This document shows, piece by piece, positions 37,409-50,999 of a stretch of DNA of 64,000 nt. Under the pieces are notes generated by a model. The model was not told the origin of the DNA. It was given only the letters and a program-made list of their open reading frames with translations, and did no database searches. Position 1 is the stretch's first letter, and the number at the start of each line of letters is the position of its first letter. A program made the position numbers and the translations under genes. Origin of the DNA: Parasponia andersonii (Eukaryota > Streptophyta > Magnoliopsida > Rosales > Cannabaceae); the NCBI GenBank assembly GCA_002914805.1, contig JXTB01000017.1, forward strand, positions 339,560 to 403,559, written 5' to 3'.

Positions 37409-37623
37409 GGGCACCAATCCAGTAGGTATTTTTTTTTTAACCTATGTATAGGTATCAATTTAGTTAATGAAAATTTAATATGTACATTTTTTTATTGTAA
37501 AAAGTAAGAGAAAGAAAGAACATTAATGATGCACGTCTTTTCATGCACTTTATTATAGTCATTGGATCACCATAAAAAAAAATACCTACCCATAGATAAA
37601 AAAAATACCTATTAGATTGGCAA

Positions 37624-37625
<2 letters not shown>
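37409..37625 (-). mobile_element. MITE copy D, inside a (TA)n tract
   Basis: Left end GCACCAATCCAGTAGGTATT, right end AATACCTATTAGATTGGCAA. Flanked on the left by (TA)n (37382-37407) and on the right by (TA)n (37626-37665). Opposite orientation to copies A, B, C and F. The inner GGATCA hairpin is partly deleted. Confidence 0.85.
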
Positions 37626-37665
<40 letters not shown>

Positions 37666-37669
<4 letters not shown>

Positions 37670-40600
37670 GAGAGCAATTAATATTAATTTAGCTGGAACA
37701 AGAAGGTGCAAGGTATATGCCATGGTGGAGGGAAGCACATCACCCGTCCTTTTTCTTTTCTTTTTTCTTTTTTTTTTTAAGACTTTGTGTTTACCTCATA
37801 ATATTTTGATAAATCATTCAATTAGAGCCGTTACAATTTACAAATATAAATAACTGGTTTCCGTTAAACGTGTTTTTCCTAGCATATCAAAATCCAATTG
37901 GTTGTAAAACATCTCGGTCCGTGGATTGAAGTGGCATGTATAATGAGGTCTCGTCCCATTTTGAGCGTATTTAGACCTTAAAATATTGGCAATTAGATCA
38001 CTTTTCTCACCCTTTTGGCAAAGTTGATCATCAAGCATGCCAAGCCACGGACAAATCTATATCTGTGTAAATCTTAACCAACTTTGCAATTAGATGGTCA
38101 TTCGTCTCCCTTTCTTTTTTGTTTTCTTCCTTTTCGTATTGTTATATATTGCTTATTAAAAAAAATTGTACCCAAAGAAAAGTGTTTACACAATAGTATA
38201 ATAACATTTTATCTAAGTTTTACGTTTTTCCCTTATGTAAATCCGTTTAATATTAACTTTTTATGTAAATCCGTGTAAAATTAACTTTTTTGCGTGGGTA
38301 ACTCGACGTTATTTTACTTTTGTGCTAAGTGGATATGCTTAATGTTTCACTTTCATATTACCTCTCCCTAATTATTAGCTATATCCTCCTCATAATCATT
38401 ATTCTAACTTTATTCTTTTGACTTCTTTTCCACGATATGGTTCAAATGTTTAACATTAGCTGTTGGTGGGGGTGTACTTATCTTCAGCATGCATATTAGA
38501 AAGTAAGAAATTAAAGATAAATGTATATATATATATATATATATATTAATGATTGTAGCCTCTAGGATCTATTCCTTCTTTGGTTCTTTTTGTTTTCTTT
38601 TGGAAAAAAAAATATATTTTACAAAACACCTTTAGTCAGTTTTTTTTAATAAAATAAGCATATGAGATTTTAAAGGTCACTTCTCAAAATCACATTTATT
38701 TGATTCAACATGTGGGGGTTCGAACATTTGACTTCGTCCTCCCTAAATAAGAAAAGATCTTAAGGTAGAGCGTTTTGTTACTTCGACCACCCTCTTGGGA
38801 GTACACTTTTAGTTAGTTATCACTATTATGCCAATACTTGATAAATTATTTAATTATTATTTTTTATTTGTTCATAATATGCTAAAGAGTAATACTTTTT
38901 ATACTAAATAATGTAACATCATTTTTTAAAAAAAGAAAACTAGAATTTTGTTAATTAATAAAGTACACTAATACAATAACTCATTTGATACAACTAACCA
39001 TAATGGAAAATAAAATAATTGGAGAAATTGTTATATTTGGCTAACGATCAAAGAGGAAACAAATAACCTAACAAGAGATGTAACAAAGTTCTACGAGAGA
39101 TGCGTGCTTTGGAAACCATACTATGCCACTAAAATTGGTTCTTCCGATTGATTGATTTTACGATGAATCTTTAATCCTGAATTGTACAAAATCGTTTAGA
39201 TCTGGACTACAAAAGTTTCAATTTGTTGAAGCTAACTATCAAACCTTACACAAAAATAAAGAAAACAAACGTAACTCATATGTATCTAGATTTAGGTGAG
39301 ATAATAATCCTATACCTCTAAGTCCATGATAATCTATGTCTTTACATTTAGGCAAAGATTATTGACATAAACAAATAAAAGCAAATTTGGTGAGTGAAAA
39401 ATCTAGAAAGAAGAAGTTATAAGGAGTGGAAGAAAATTTCTTCAGAAAAATTGAGCAACTAAGTTTTTATGCTCATGATATAACATCATTTTCAATCACA
39501 TTTTATCTCAAAGTAAGATCGTACCATTTAAACTTGTGTGATTAAATTAAACTAATGTCACATCATTTAATGCAATTAATGAACGTTCTTATCATTACTT
39601 TAAACTAAATAAGACGATGCTACATTTTATGCACCTGAGGGATCTTTGTCCTCTATTGGAATTTGACTAATTATATGTCTCATCTTAATAAAAGATATTA
39701 GACGTGACACACCTAACTAAATATTCTCTATATCGAACCATGTAGCCATTAACAAATACAAAAGCTATAGTAAAGTTCTTTTTTTTTTCTTTAAAAACAA
39801 GAAGTCTCAATTAAAAGGTCAAGTGTATATTTTGACATTAGCAGCATACTCATTATTAGTTTTATTCTATTTGGACGATGAGAAGAGAAAAGTAGAAAAA
39901 AATTAAACATTGAAATAAAAAGAGAAAAAGAACACTCTAATTAAAGAGTTCCTCTTTCTTTTTCATTGTTCCTTATTTTGTTTTCTTCTTCTAGAGACCA
40001 TATATCCTCTCTCTCTCTCCAAATCTTTAAAATGCAAGAAGATCTCCTTTTGGACATGATTAGTTTATAATTGAGAAAATGGGTCAAAAGAATGCAAAAA
40101 AAAAAAAAATTAACAGTAGTCATGGTAAAAGTACTACCAACCGTGGAAGGGAATAATATTAACTAATATTATATATTACCGATTATAAGCTGCATGTATC
40201 TATGTCTTAAATTTTATTGCTATTCAAAATTTCAAATGGTCAAAGATAAAAAATGTTGAAACTTTGATTATACCTAAACCTAAATACACTAGTGCTAACT
40301 TTTGCTACAGCCTCTTCTCATTTTTGTGATTCCAATTATTACTTCATAATTGATGATCTCAAGCTTGTGGGGTAGTACTTGATAGATGATATTGCTAAGG
40401 ACCCCACTTGAAATTGAAAGGACACCCTAATCAAAGGGGGTATGGAACGTTTGACCTTTTTTTATGAATTTGATGAAATAGCACTTGTCTAATATTACAC
40501 ACTTTTTGCCCATATGTAAGTATGATTTGTCGGTTTGAAATTATGTGCAATGAAAAGCTAAAAGTGTTTTTGGAATAATTTTACGTGCGATGGGATTCCG

Positions 40601-43194
40601 TTGTCTTGTAGTAATATAAAGACGCTCGAAATAAATACAATACTAAATTCTTAATGCTTTTCTTGTCAATTAAATAAACAGTGATCATAAAAGAAAAAAA
40701 AAAAAACTAGGATTCATTTACCATGCAGTGGATTTTGACTGGGGTAGATTAAATATCCAAGCTAGCTAATTACCTTTGAAATACATGCACGTCACCTCCA
40801 AACTATCCAAATAATTAGCTTTCAAAAAATATTTTGTTAGCTTTCATTCAATCAAACAATCAAACAATCAGCATAATTAAAGAATTCACTTTAAAAAATT
40901 AGTTGCAAGTAATCCATAACAATAAGTGATTGGCTAAACTATACTGAATAAACAACAAAGGAAGTAGAAATTGTGTACGAAATATATTAACGAGCTACAC
41001 AGCTCAATAATGATAGAACTAATGCTTCACCATAGATACATGTTCATTTCTTTCGAATCATCAATATCCATTATTCAAGGTGACTCTTTCGATTGAAATA
41101 GAGACAGTCTTCTTTAATTGTTGATTTTTTATCTTAAACCTTTGAAGTTTTAGATTAGCAAGTAACAGTTTCACTATATGCATGTATATGCGTGCCTGAT
41201 ATAAATAGTGTCTCCACACAAACGATAAAAGGAGAGATTTGGAGACATCATATACCATAGTCCTATGTTTCTCTCTTGTTTGTAATTGAGGTCACGTCAT
41301 TTAAGTAATTTCTTTTTTTTTTTCTTTTTTAAGAAATGAAACGAAATAATAAAGAAAAGGCTGCATAATCATAAATTAATATATTATCAAAATTTTGAAT
41401 TTAGATTGGAAAATCTTGTCTAATTTACACCGAATCATATTGACTAAAATGGGAGTATTATTTTGAAATTGCCAAGCACTTCGCCAAAATCAAAAGCCAA
41501 ACACACAAAAGAACTCCACGGACCTGATCTTGCATCACTTTTTTTCATGACCGGTAATTTTCTACGTGGAGTTAGAAATGATTAAAGATAAATAGGTTTG
41601 GATGACCTATTTAATTTTATTATTAATTTCGGATCGACAAATGTAATATGAATAATAAACGTGTGAGTTTTAAGTCATCTCGTTTAAATTAAAAAGGATT
41701 CATGTAATACGTTTAATTAAACCAGTTGTTTTTGTAACATGTTAATATGATACAAGTATGACATATTTATTAACATTTTAATATTTTAAATATGATTTTG
41801 ATTAATTCTAAATATAATTATATATGTTTAGTTGAATTAGTTAGTGCATAATTATGTTAAATTTAAGTAATCATATCAATTTTAAATAATTATGTCAAAT
41901 ATGTCATATTATGATACATGACACATTATTTAAACAGACTACATGTGTCGTGTTGTGTTACACGTATATTAGTTGTGTCATGTTAGGATATGATCATATT
42001 GTATTAACCTAAATATAATACGATAACTCGAATTATTGGTACTACTTTTTTTCGCTTTTGTTTGGCTATTGAATTTGAAATTTTAGACGAAAAAGTAATA
42101 CTAAGGTGTTAGGCAACTGCGAATTAAAGCTTAATCATGCAATTTCTTAGAATATTCTCTGTTTTTAGTTGATGGTTGCCATAAACTAGACACATTTTCA
42201 AATCTAAAGAGATAATTTAAAATTGCTGAGAATAGAATGGTACTTTTATCCAAGAAACAAAAAGAGAAAAAATCCAGACTATGTTTGATATGATAAACGT
42301 GTAAGTAACACGTTTAATATTTAGGTGGCGTTTGATTTGATTTGATTGAATTGAAAAGTACAGGAATAATAGAAATAGGAAAACAATGGAATTAGAAAAT
42401 GAATAGAATTCAAATTCATTGGTTTAGATCTAATATGTTTAGTTAATAATTAGAATAGGATTGAATAATAACTATTTGACAAAAATATCTTAATTTTAAT
42501 TCTTAATTTATGTTTTACAATAATTCACTAAAATATATATATTTAAAGTTTTTATTATTTGACAATAACAAAAATAATTACTATGTCTAGATGAAAATAT
42601 AAATTGATTCAAAATATTTATTTTTTTTACCCATATCAAATCATATCAATTAATTGTTAATCCTCAAAAGTTTGAGAATATTTTAGAAAATAGTATTTTA
42701 AATAATTAAAAGATAATTTAAGAGATAACATTAGAAAATAATGTTCTAAATAACTTAGCACTAGAATGGAAAAACTATTCCAATGGTCCACTTTAGGAAT
42801 AAGCGTTCCGCCATTTTGGCAGAATAATCATTTCATAGGAATAACTATTCATGTGCATTTGTGTCAATCCAAATATGGAAATAAAGATATGTAACAATAG
42901 TTGTCCCATTCCAATAGCCATTCCATTATACCAGATAAGAGAAGTCTCAATAAACCATGACTTTCTGTAAGGTGTGACTAAAATACAAGAATCAAACTTC
43001 TTTATAGCTATATATATATATATATATATGTATATACCTTCCCAAATCCCATATTTAAAAATGTTGAGACATGTTAAAAAATAAAAGATTACGTAATTTG
43101 TTAAGGACATGTTTACTAATTTATAATGAAAATAATTGTTGAAAATAAATTTAGGAAAGAAAGAAAATGAATCAAATATTGAGTCATTATCCTT

Positions 43195-43196
<2 letters not shown>
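37666..43196. other. Intergenic AT-rich DNA with decayed repeats
   Basis: About 5.5 kb without a recognisable gene. A region at about 41590-42050 rich in GTGTCGTGTTGTG-type motifs resembles a common decayed plant repeat. A region at about 42320-43150 contains GGCGTTTGATTTGATTTGAT and GGAATAACTATTC, typical of DNA-transposon-derived MITEs. Neither has clear termini. Other short frames are (TA)n or low complexity. Confidence 0.4.
38690..38830 (-). mobile_element. Possible tRNA-derived SINE
   Basis: On minus, GGTGGTCGAAGTAAC (38791-38777) resembles a pol III box A and TGTTCGAACCCCC (38726-38714) matches box B, about 50 bases apart. The tail and target duplication were not established. Confidence 0.35.
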
Positions 43197-43234
<38 letters not shown>

Positions 43235-43238
<4 letters not shown>

Positions 43239-43474
43239 CAATCCAGTAGGTATTTTTTTTTTTTTTACCTATGCATGGGTATCAATTTGGCTAATGAAAA
43301 TTTAGCATGCACATTTTTTTATTGTAAAAAGTAAGAGAGAAAGAAAGAACATTAATAATGCACGTCTTTTCATGCACTTTATTATAGTCATTGGATCGCC
43401 ATTAGACAGTGATCCAACGACTAAAAAAAATACCTACTCATAAATTAAAAAAAATACCTATTGGATTGACAACC
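43235..43474 (-). mobile_element. MITE copy E, inside a (TA)n tract
   Basis: Left end GCACCAATCCAGTAGGTATT at 43235 directly follows (TA)n (43197-43234). Right end AATACCTATTGGATTGACAA is followed by (TA)n from 43475. The inner pair TTGGATCGCC / GTGATCCAACGA is intact. Nearly colinear with copy D, including GCACGTCTTTTCATGCACTT. Confidence 0.88.
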
Positions 43475-46427
43475 TATATATATATATATATTTATTTATT
43501 TATTTAGTCATCATTTCCCAATTTAATTAACTACATGAAATATTCCGAAAATTTGTTCCAAGAAAATAGTGACAAATTGTTAAGCGAGCACATTTACAAC
43601 AAGAAAGATAAACAATACTCCTCTAATTTTGATCCCCTTTTTTTGGTGCATTGCGGTTTAATAAAAGACAAAAGTTGTTTAGCAAGCGTCTAATAATTCC
43701 CATTTGTGTAAGGGCAATCGCGTTTAAATTCAATAGGACTAAGACCCAAAATTAAAACTCTTCGGTTAAATAAGCTCTACTCTAGTGATCTATTGTTCCT
43801 TTAGATTGAAGAAATTATGCATAACTTTTTTTTTTTGAACAAATAATCTTAACGAAATCATTTATTCTATATTTTATTACATTGAATGTTAAATTTATGT
43901 GTTTCCAATCTCTTGAATTCTAGTATAATAATCAGTTCAAACAATGGATCCAAAATGTCTGTAATAACGAAATGGATGGAAAACATGATAACACCAATAA
44001 TTCATCTTAATTCTGTTCTTCTTAGGATAAGAGACATTTCCAATCCCTTGAATTATATTCACTCTTGAATCCTGATTATTACATATCTTTGCCATTTACT
44101 TTCCTGATTCTTGTAATTAATCAACTTGTTTTTTCTTTTTTTTGTTCTTCTTTGTAATTGATTTGTTTCCCATATTGGCTCCTTATGTCAAGCGCAAAAT
44201 TAATCTCCTTAGTGTTAATAGATGGAGCTTGCCGTATATATGTATATATTTACTTATTCATCAAACGATGATATTGCAACTATCCGTTGATTATTCTCTT
44301 TTATACAAATTCATACTTAGCAAGGAATCACGTGTATGAATTGCTTGCGATCTAGGCGTTCTTATCCATAAGATGAGCCCTAATTTTCTTTTTCAAATAA
44401 AAACAAAAAAAAAAAGTAAAATTCCTCCTCTTTGTCCGGATTAGGGTAAGAGAAAGTTAAAGTAAAGGGTAAAAAGTTGAGATGGTAAATCTTGATCTTG
44501 CGGAACATTACGTAAGGCCTCTGAGGAGCGCCCACCATAGACCGTACTTTCTTTTTGGTGCGGTCCGAAAAACGTACGGTGCCGTTGTGTGTTGTGTCTT
44601 TTACTGTTCACGAAATCAGGTGCAATCATGACCACGTGTTATCCGTGTCATCATCCAACTCTGAGTCTTTCACTGCCTTCTTGGTCAAACTCAGACGCTT
44701 ATCTGTCCGTGATCCTCTGTGTCCCGGTACACGTTAACGTTATCAGACTTGCAGTGCAGTCTTCCGGCTAAGAACACACCCACCGAAAGTGACAACTCAA
44801 CACGTGTCCCCATCTAGCCACATATGAGAAGTCCCTCCTTACCTGGTAAATAGAGACACACCAATAAGCCAAAAGCGACAAATAACAAGAGGAAAAGCCC
44901 CAAACAGAAAAGAAAAGAAAACCTGTTTTGTTTTTTAAAAAATAAACAGATAAACAAATAAATAAATTTCTCACATGCATTGGCTAATTTACATGTGTAC
45001 AGTATACCACAAACGAAAGGCATACCGAGGTATTCATTTGTCTAAAACTTATACCTAAAAATTAGTATATATTTTATAATCTATTACCATAAAAATATAT
45101 TTACATGATAAATGTATATCATAGGTATATATTTATATTATAAATGTGTATGAAAGATTCGTCTTATAGAATTAAATTTTTAATTAATATTTAAAAATTA
45201 TGAAATAATTAATTTATCTTTTTTTTTTTTTTACTGTTTTGGTCATTACAACAATGGAACACACACAACAAAGTTACATAAACTATAATTGAAAATTAAA
45301 ACCAGAAGTAAAGTATCACACGATATTTTTACCTAAGTAGATTATCTCTTATTCTATGAAGCTTGTCTCTTGATACAACGTGTTTAACTATTATATATTT
45401 TTCGAACTTCACTCGATTTATTTGATTTCAAATTCTTGAACTCTCTTCAAAATTGAGATCAATCTTCTTTATTACAAGGTATCTTTAGTTCTTCGCACTC
45501 TCTCCAATACTTAGAACTTATATTATCCTAAAGAACTTAATCATTTTCAGCTACAAAAATTCCTAGAGCTAATACTCTAATAACATAAATGACTCTAAAA
45601 AAACTCACACCCAAAAACCCTTAAATAAAAATATATCTATTCACTCAATTTGGGCACACTTGGTCTTCAGAATTCTCGAGCTTTTATAGGCAAATGTCCC
45701 TTACTAAATGTCCCTTGCTTCCCAATATGCATAAACTGAAATGAGTAACTTCGGACCTATCCTGCATTACTCAAGCCAAATCTAATTTATTTATTTCCAA
45801 ATCATGAACTCTCACTCTGTCGTTGCGATAGGAGGGAATATATAAGGAAAAACTGCATTTATGGGAAAATATAGGTTTGGGTAGTATATTCTGCATTAAA
45901 CACGTGATTATCTGTCGAGAATATCACGCACACATTCATAAGCACACGGAAACATATTAGAAACAAATCTCACATGTTAATTTAGCCAAAAAAATGGACT
46001 TTTCCTATTTTGGCATACACAACACTCATTTTAGGAAAAAAGGAAAATGGTAGATGAATTCTTGCATAAAACTAATCATTAAATGCCCAAATATCAATTG
46101 GGCTAAAAAAACCTATCTTAAAGTGAGATTAGAATCAATTTGGAAAAATATTAATGAGAAAGCACAAACGTAACCGCTCAAGTGCCCTTTTCCTTCTTGG
46201 AAGACAATCCCATAGAATATTCCAAATAACAAATGAATATGACAAATAATCAATTGAGCAATATTACCATATTATAATTATCTCAATTAAGCAAATGACA
46301 ATTACTCAAAAAGACAAAAGAATTAACAAAGAATATCCAATAGTATGCCAAAATAAAATATGGTCTATAATTTTGCCATGGCTCACAAACGTGTCGCCTA
46401 ACAGTACACCACTCGTATTTACTCATA

Positions 46428-46460
<33 letters not shown>

Positions 46461-48062
46461 GATAGTATTAAAATTAAAAAAAAAAAAAAAAAAGAAAAAA
46501 GAAAAAAAAAAGGGAAAAAAAATTATTGTAGGGTAAAGGGCATTAACGAGTGGTGGTTACCAANAAAAAAAAAAAAAAGGCGGTATTAGTAAAATATAAG
46601 GCAGGCAAAAAAAATGATACTGAGCCTAACTAAAATTCACTATCTTTTAAGAAGTAGAATTTGACACCAAACGACCCAAGTAATAGTCAAAAAGTCATAG
46701 ATTATCATGTTAACTTACTAAATGTAAAATATATATAGAAATATCCTTTACTTACATGTAGTTGAATAGATGATGCTGAGATTTAAGTATTATCCCAGAA
46801 TTTTATTAGCAATTGAATAGTGATAGTTCGCAGCGCACAAGTTCTGGGGAAAAATTAAGATCTAGCATTATTCTAGTTGAATATATTAAGAAATTAGGGA
46901 CAATATATATGAAAAAAATCCATTAGGTTTACTGTTTTACGGGGAAAAAAATATCAAATTAAATTTTAAGTTGTGTTTTCCTATCAAATAGCAAAAGGCT
47001 CACAAATATGGTCAAAATTGAAATTTGAGATTATTCAGAAAACATAAATATAGAAAATGATAATAGCTGAAACTAAAAAGAGTTTAAATCATTCAAAACA
47101 ACTAAAATGAGAAAAAAAAAATATGAGAATGGCAAAAGTTAAAAGAAAATAGTTTATCATTTTGCCTTTCTTTTTTTAAGTGAAAATAATAATTATTTAA
47201 ACTAAAAAGAATTTAAAGTATTCAAAATAATAAAGGAGAATGACAAAAGTTATAAAAAAATAAAAAGTAATTTCCTTTTTTGTCATCTTTATAATTATTT
47301 TAAGTGCTTTCAATTATTTAAGCTATTTTGATTTGTAATAATTCTTTATATTATTTATGCTTTATGAGTGGATAAAAATGTCTTTTTCAATAATATTAAG
47401 CTTTAATTTTGACCTTGTAGATTTTGTTTTATACAATAGCAAAACATAAATTGAAGGTTTTATTTTATATAAATAAAAAAATGTGATTTGTTTTTTTGTT
47501 AACACATTAAACATGGTTTTTTTTTAATATCCTTAAGAAAGTATAAGCATGTTAAATAATAATATTGTGTCCCACTGGAGTCGAGGAGTCTTCTTTACTN
47601 CTATTTTAAATGTAACTATCCTAACTCCAATGTGTTTCTGGTCAGATTTTGAGTAAACTACCATGTAATTGTACGCGTCAGTAAAAAGAAAATTGCCTAC
47701 TCATTAAAGTAGTTATTGAAATGTTTCAATAAAATGTCTAAATGTTGAAGAAAAACGAAGGTTAAAAAAAGAAAAAGAAAGAAACGAAACTGCTATGGTA
47801 ATTCAAAATTTTGTGGAAAAATAATGAAACCGCATTCCAAGTGATGAAGACGACTACGGGACTTTCACGGATATTATTTGATGTCAGAGAACGTTATAAG
47901 CACCTTCACAATATCTTGATAGGAGAAAATCTTAATGGAAATAATTCAAAATATAAGATAAGGACAAATACACTAAAGGAAGAAGCTTTAAGTTTCATAA
48001 ATTTCCCCTTTCTATATAAATCCTTCCCAACTCTGATAAAGCATTTTCTTTTTTCGTTCTAT
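43475..48062. other. Intergenic AT-rich DNA
   Basis: No gene recognised. It contains the GC-richer G-box patch listed separately, long poly-A runs around 46470-46580 (one undetermined base at 46564) and another undetermined base near 47600. Confidence 0.45.
44440..44860. promoter_or_regulatory. GC-richer patch with two G-box/ABRE motifs, orphan promoter-like
   Basis: In otherwise AT-rich DNA this block has balanced composition and two CACGTG cores: ACCACGTGTT (44631-44640) and ACACGTGTCC (44800-44809). The second is a strong ABRE-like form. A TAAATAGA TATA-like motif follows at about 44845. No credible coding sequence follows on plus or precedes on minus, so the gene it served is either absent or not recognisable. 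Confidence 0.35.
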
Positions 48063-48632
48063 CGGTGGAAACAACAACCAGATCAATCAAATTATCAATA
48101 ACAACGCGAAAAAATTAGAGCAAGAAAGAAACTCAATATGATTTACTTGGTTTTAGTTTTCAATGTGAAAATTGTACATCTAAGACAAAGAATTTGTCCC
48201 TAATCGAATCTACTATCAATCAAGAAGATTACACCCTCATGTACTCTTAAATTATAGAGCAAGAGTCTCACTATAAGCTACTCTCAAGCCTCTTAGTAGT
48301 ACAGTCATGAATCTCTCAACTCACAGAATACAGAGTCGATATTGCAACATGAAACAGAGAAAACACCTATATTTCAATATATGCGATACAACAAGAGTTC
48401 TTAATAAACACTCATTTCCATACTCTATTTTCACTCTGTTCTTGGCCTTCCAAACATAGCATATATATACAGAATAAGTCTCACATTTTGAGCATGAAAT
48501 TAAGGACTTAGTTGACATATCATCAAAAATTAGTTAGAGTAATTAAATTGCAGTCTTAATTAACTCCTAACTAACTTACTGTTATAGCATCCTAACTAAC
48601 TTAACAAAATTAGTTGTCACCAATTGTCAACA
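48063..48632 (-). repeat. Copia 3' LTR
   Basis: About 570 bases, aligning along its length with 53157-53705 (shared AATTTGTCCCTA, ATCTCTCAACTCACAGAATA and GTTGTCACCAA). The terminal end at 48063 is degraded (ATCGGTGG instead of TGTTGGTGG on plus). Confidence 0.88.
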
Positions 48633-48644
48633 ATCTCCACCTTG
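48633..48644 (-). other. Copia polypurine tract
   Basis: Minus AAGGTGGAGAT lies directly before the 3' LTR start TGTTGACA; it would be the plus-strand primer of the element. Confidence 0.7.
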
Positions 48645-48741
48645 ACTCTAGATTTAGTTGTGGGTTTGAACTAGAAGTCCCTGCAACTCCAACAATCTTC
48701 AAGTAGGAAGAATGTTCAGTAAGCTCAAAGCTTTCCTGAAC

Positions 48742-49505
48742 TTGCTTACTGAAATCACTTTCGTCAATATGTCTGCAGGATTCTCGAGTGTAAAAATCTT
48801 ATAAACTTTAATCTGCCTTTATACAATAATGTCTTTCACAAAATATAGTCGAACATCTATGTATTTGGCTCTCTCATGAAATGCAATATTCTTATGGCAC
48901 TCTGTGAATTACAATGCACTATTACAATAGATTCCTTGAAGCCTAGTTCTTTAGTAATTCTTTGCAGCCATATTCTTTCCTTAATAGCCTCCGTAAGAGC
49001 CACATACTCTGCCTCCGTTGTAGATAAAGCTAACATCCAACATACCCTTTAGATACCTGAGTAATCACTTCACAACTTCTGAGTGAACTCTAGTTGGTCT
49101 ACTCATAAATCTACTTATAAATTTGCTTACTAAAATCACTTTCGTCAATATGTCTGCAGGATTCTCTATTGTATAAATCTTCTCCATTTTAATCTACCCT
49201 TGTACAATAATATCTCTCACAAAATGTAGTTGAATATTTATGTATTTGGTTCTCTCATGAAATGCACTATTCTTCGAGAGATGCATGGCACTTTGTGAAT
49301 CACAATATCACAACATGCTCTTTGAAGCCTAGTTTCTTAGTAATTTTTTGCAGCCACATTTTTTCTTTGATAGCCTCCATAAAAGCCACATATTCTGTCT
49401 CCGTTGTAGATAAAGCTAATATCCAACGTACCCTTTAGACACCTGAATAACCACTTCACAGCTTCCCAGTAAACTATTGCTGGTCAACTCAAAAATCTGC
49501 TCACT
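48742..49505 (-). pseudogene. Copia RNase H region, tandemly duplicated
   Basis: The copia RNase H signature (minus TEAEYVALTEAIKERIWLQ) occurs twice. TTGCTTACT...TTTCGTCAATATGTCTGCAG on plus starts at 48742 and again at 49123, a period of about 381 bases. Both copies continue through CTCATGAAATGCA and CTCCGTTGTAGATAAAGCTA. The copies have diverged and both are frame-broken. Confidence 0.85.
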
Positions 49506-49710
49506 AAACTAACACCAAAGGTAATATCGAGCTTTGTGTTAATCATGGCATATATTAAGGTCCTAGCTACATTAGAATATAGAACTCTAGCCATGTATTC
49601 TCTTTCTCTATCAATCAATTATCCCTTAACTGAACATAGTTTGAAGTGAGCCATAATTGGTGTTGCAATATCCTTTAAATCCTTTATCCTAAATATCTCC
49701 AGAACCCTGT

Positions 49711-50631
49711 TCAAGTATTCTTTTTGAGAAAGTGTAAGAATTCCCAATATTCTATCCCTTTGAATCTCTTCTTAGCTACTTCTAGGTCTTTTATCTCAAA
49801 TTTAGTATCTAAGAATTTCTTCAACAACTGAATTTCACCTTTATCTTGGCAAGTTATAAGTATGTCATTAATATAAAGCAACAAGTAGATAAACATTCCC
49901 TTCTTTGTCATTTTGTAGTAGACACAATGATCAAAGTTAGATCTCTTAAAGTTTTTAGATAACATGAACTCATTAAATGTTTCATACCAATGTCTAGGAG
50001 ATTGCTTAAGTCTATACAAGGATTTTTGCAAAAAGCACACCTTATTCTTAGCTCCTTTTTTAATAAAATCTTCTGGTTGCTCCATGAAAATCTCTTCATC
50101 AAGGTTACCATATAGAAAAGTTATCTTTATATCAAGTTGCTCCAACTCCAAGTCTTTCATGGCTACCATAGCTAGAATGAGCCTTATTGATGAGTGCTTG
50201 ACAAAAAATGAAAAGACTTCATAGTACTCTTTACCTTCAACTTGTGAAAATCCTTTGACAGCTAATCTTACATTAAATCTAGCTGGTTCTACTCCAGAAA
50301 TGTCGTGCTTCCTTTTGAAAATCCATCTGTATTCAATGACCTTTTTGTGTAAAGGTTTATCAACCAACTTATAAGTCTTGTTCTTCATGAGTGAGTGCAT
50401 TTCCTCTTTCATTGCTTTCAGCCAATCTTCCTTATCACCATTCTTCCATACTTCAATAAAACTTCCTACTTCCTCTAACTTAATAGTCAATATTAAGTAC
50501 ATAGACAATGATATCAGCATGTGCAAAACGTAGAGGAGGTTGGATTGTCCTTCTAAGTTTGTTTCTAGATAAGAGATAATCAGTAAGTCTCCTTGGACTA
50601 TAAACTTGATCTCTTCTTGATGAATCTGCAC
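49711..50631 (-). pseudogene. Copia reverse transcriptase fragment
   Basis: A 306-codon open frame with the copia RVT_2 landmarks: WLKAMKEEMHSL, YRWIFKRKHD, ARFNVRLAVKGFSQ, QLDIKITFLYGNL, SLYRLKQSPRHWY. The catalytic YVDD box reads YIND, so one catalytic Asp is replaced by Asn. The frame is long despite inactivation elsewhere, and its true upstream part is in other frames. Confidence 0.88.
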
Positions 50632-50999
50632 GTGTGGTAATACAATCTGTACTTATAATCTCTGATGTTGTAACATCAGGTTGATCTGATGACTGCCATG
50701 TTGTAACACCTAGTTGGGATTCTACAGTTTCTGTCTGTGATGTTGTAACATCAGGTTCCTTTGCTGCTGCACCTGTAGCTAATTCCTTTTCAGTTTCGCC
50801 TTTACTTTCCAAGTTAGTACCTTTAAAGCTATAAGTACCTGTAACTTGATCAAGCTTTGTGGAATTCTCTACCTCAAACTGGAAAGTCTCATTCTTAGAT
50901 AAAGCATCAGTGTCCAACAAGATAGTTTTATGAAAAACACTCTCATTAAAATGATATTTCAACTAATAGTACATTTCCTATCATCAATTAGCCACACTT

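Noticed and set aside
42793..43197. 134-codon minus frame
   Set aside because: Contains a (TA)n-encoded IYIYIY core and lies in a MITE-like repeat area; no family resemblance.
46404..46549. Short inverted repeat ACCACTCGT / ACGAGTGGT
   Set aside because: Only about 9-11 bases, no target duplication and one undetermined base nearby; too weak to call a MITE.
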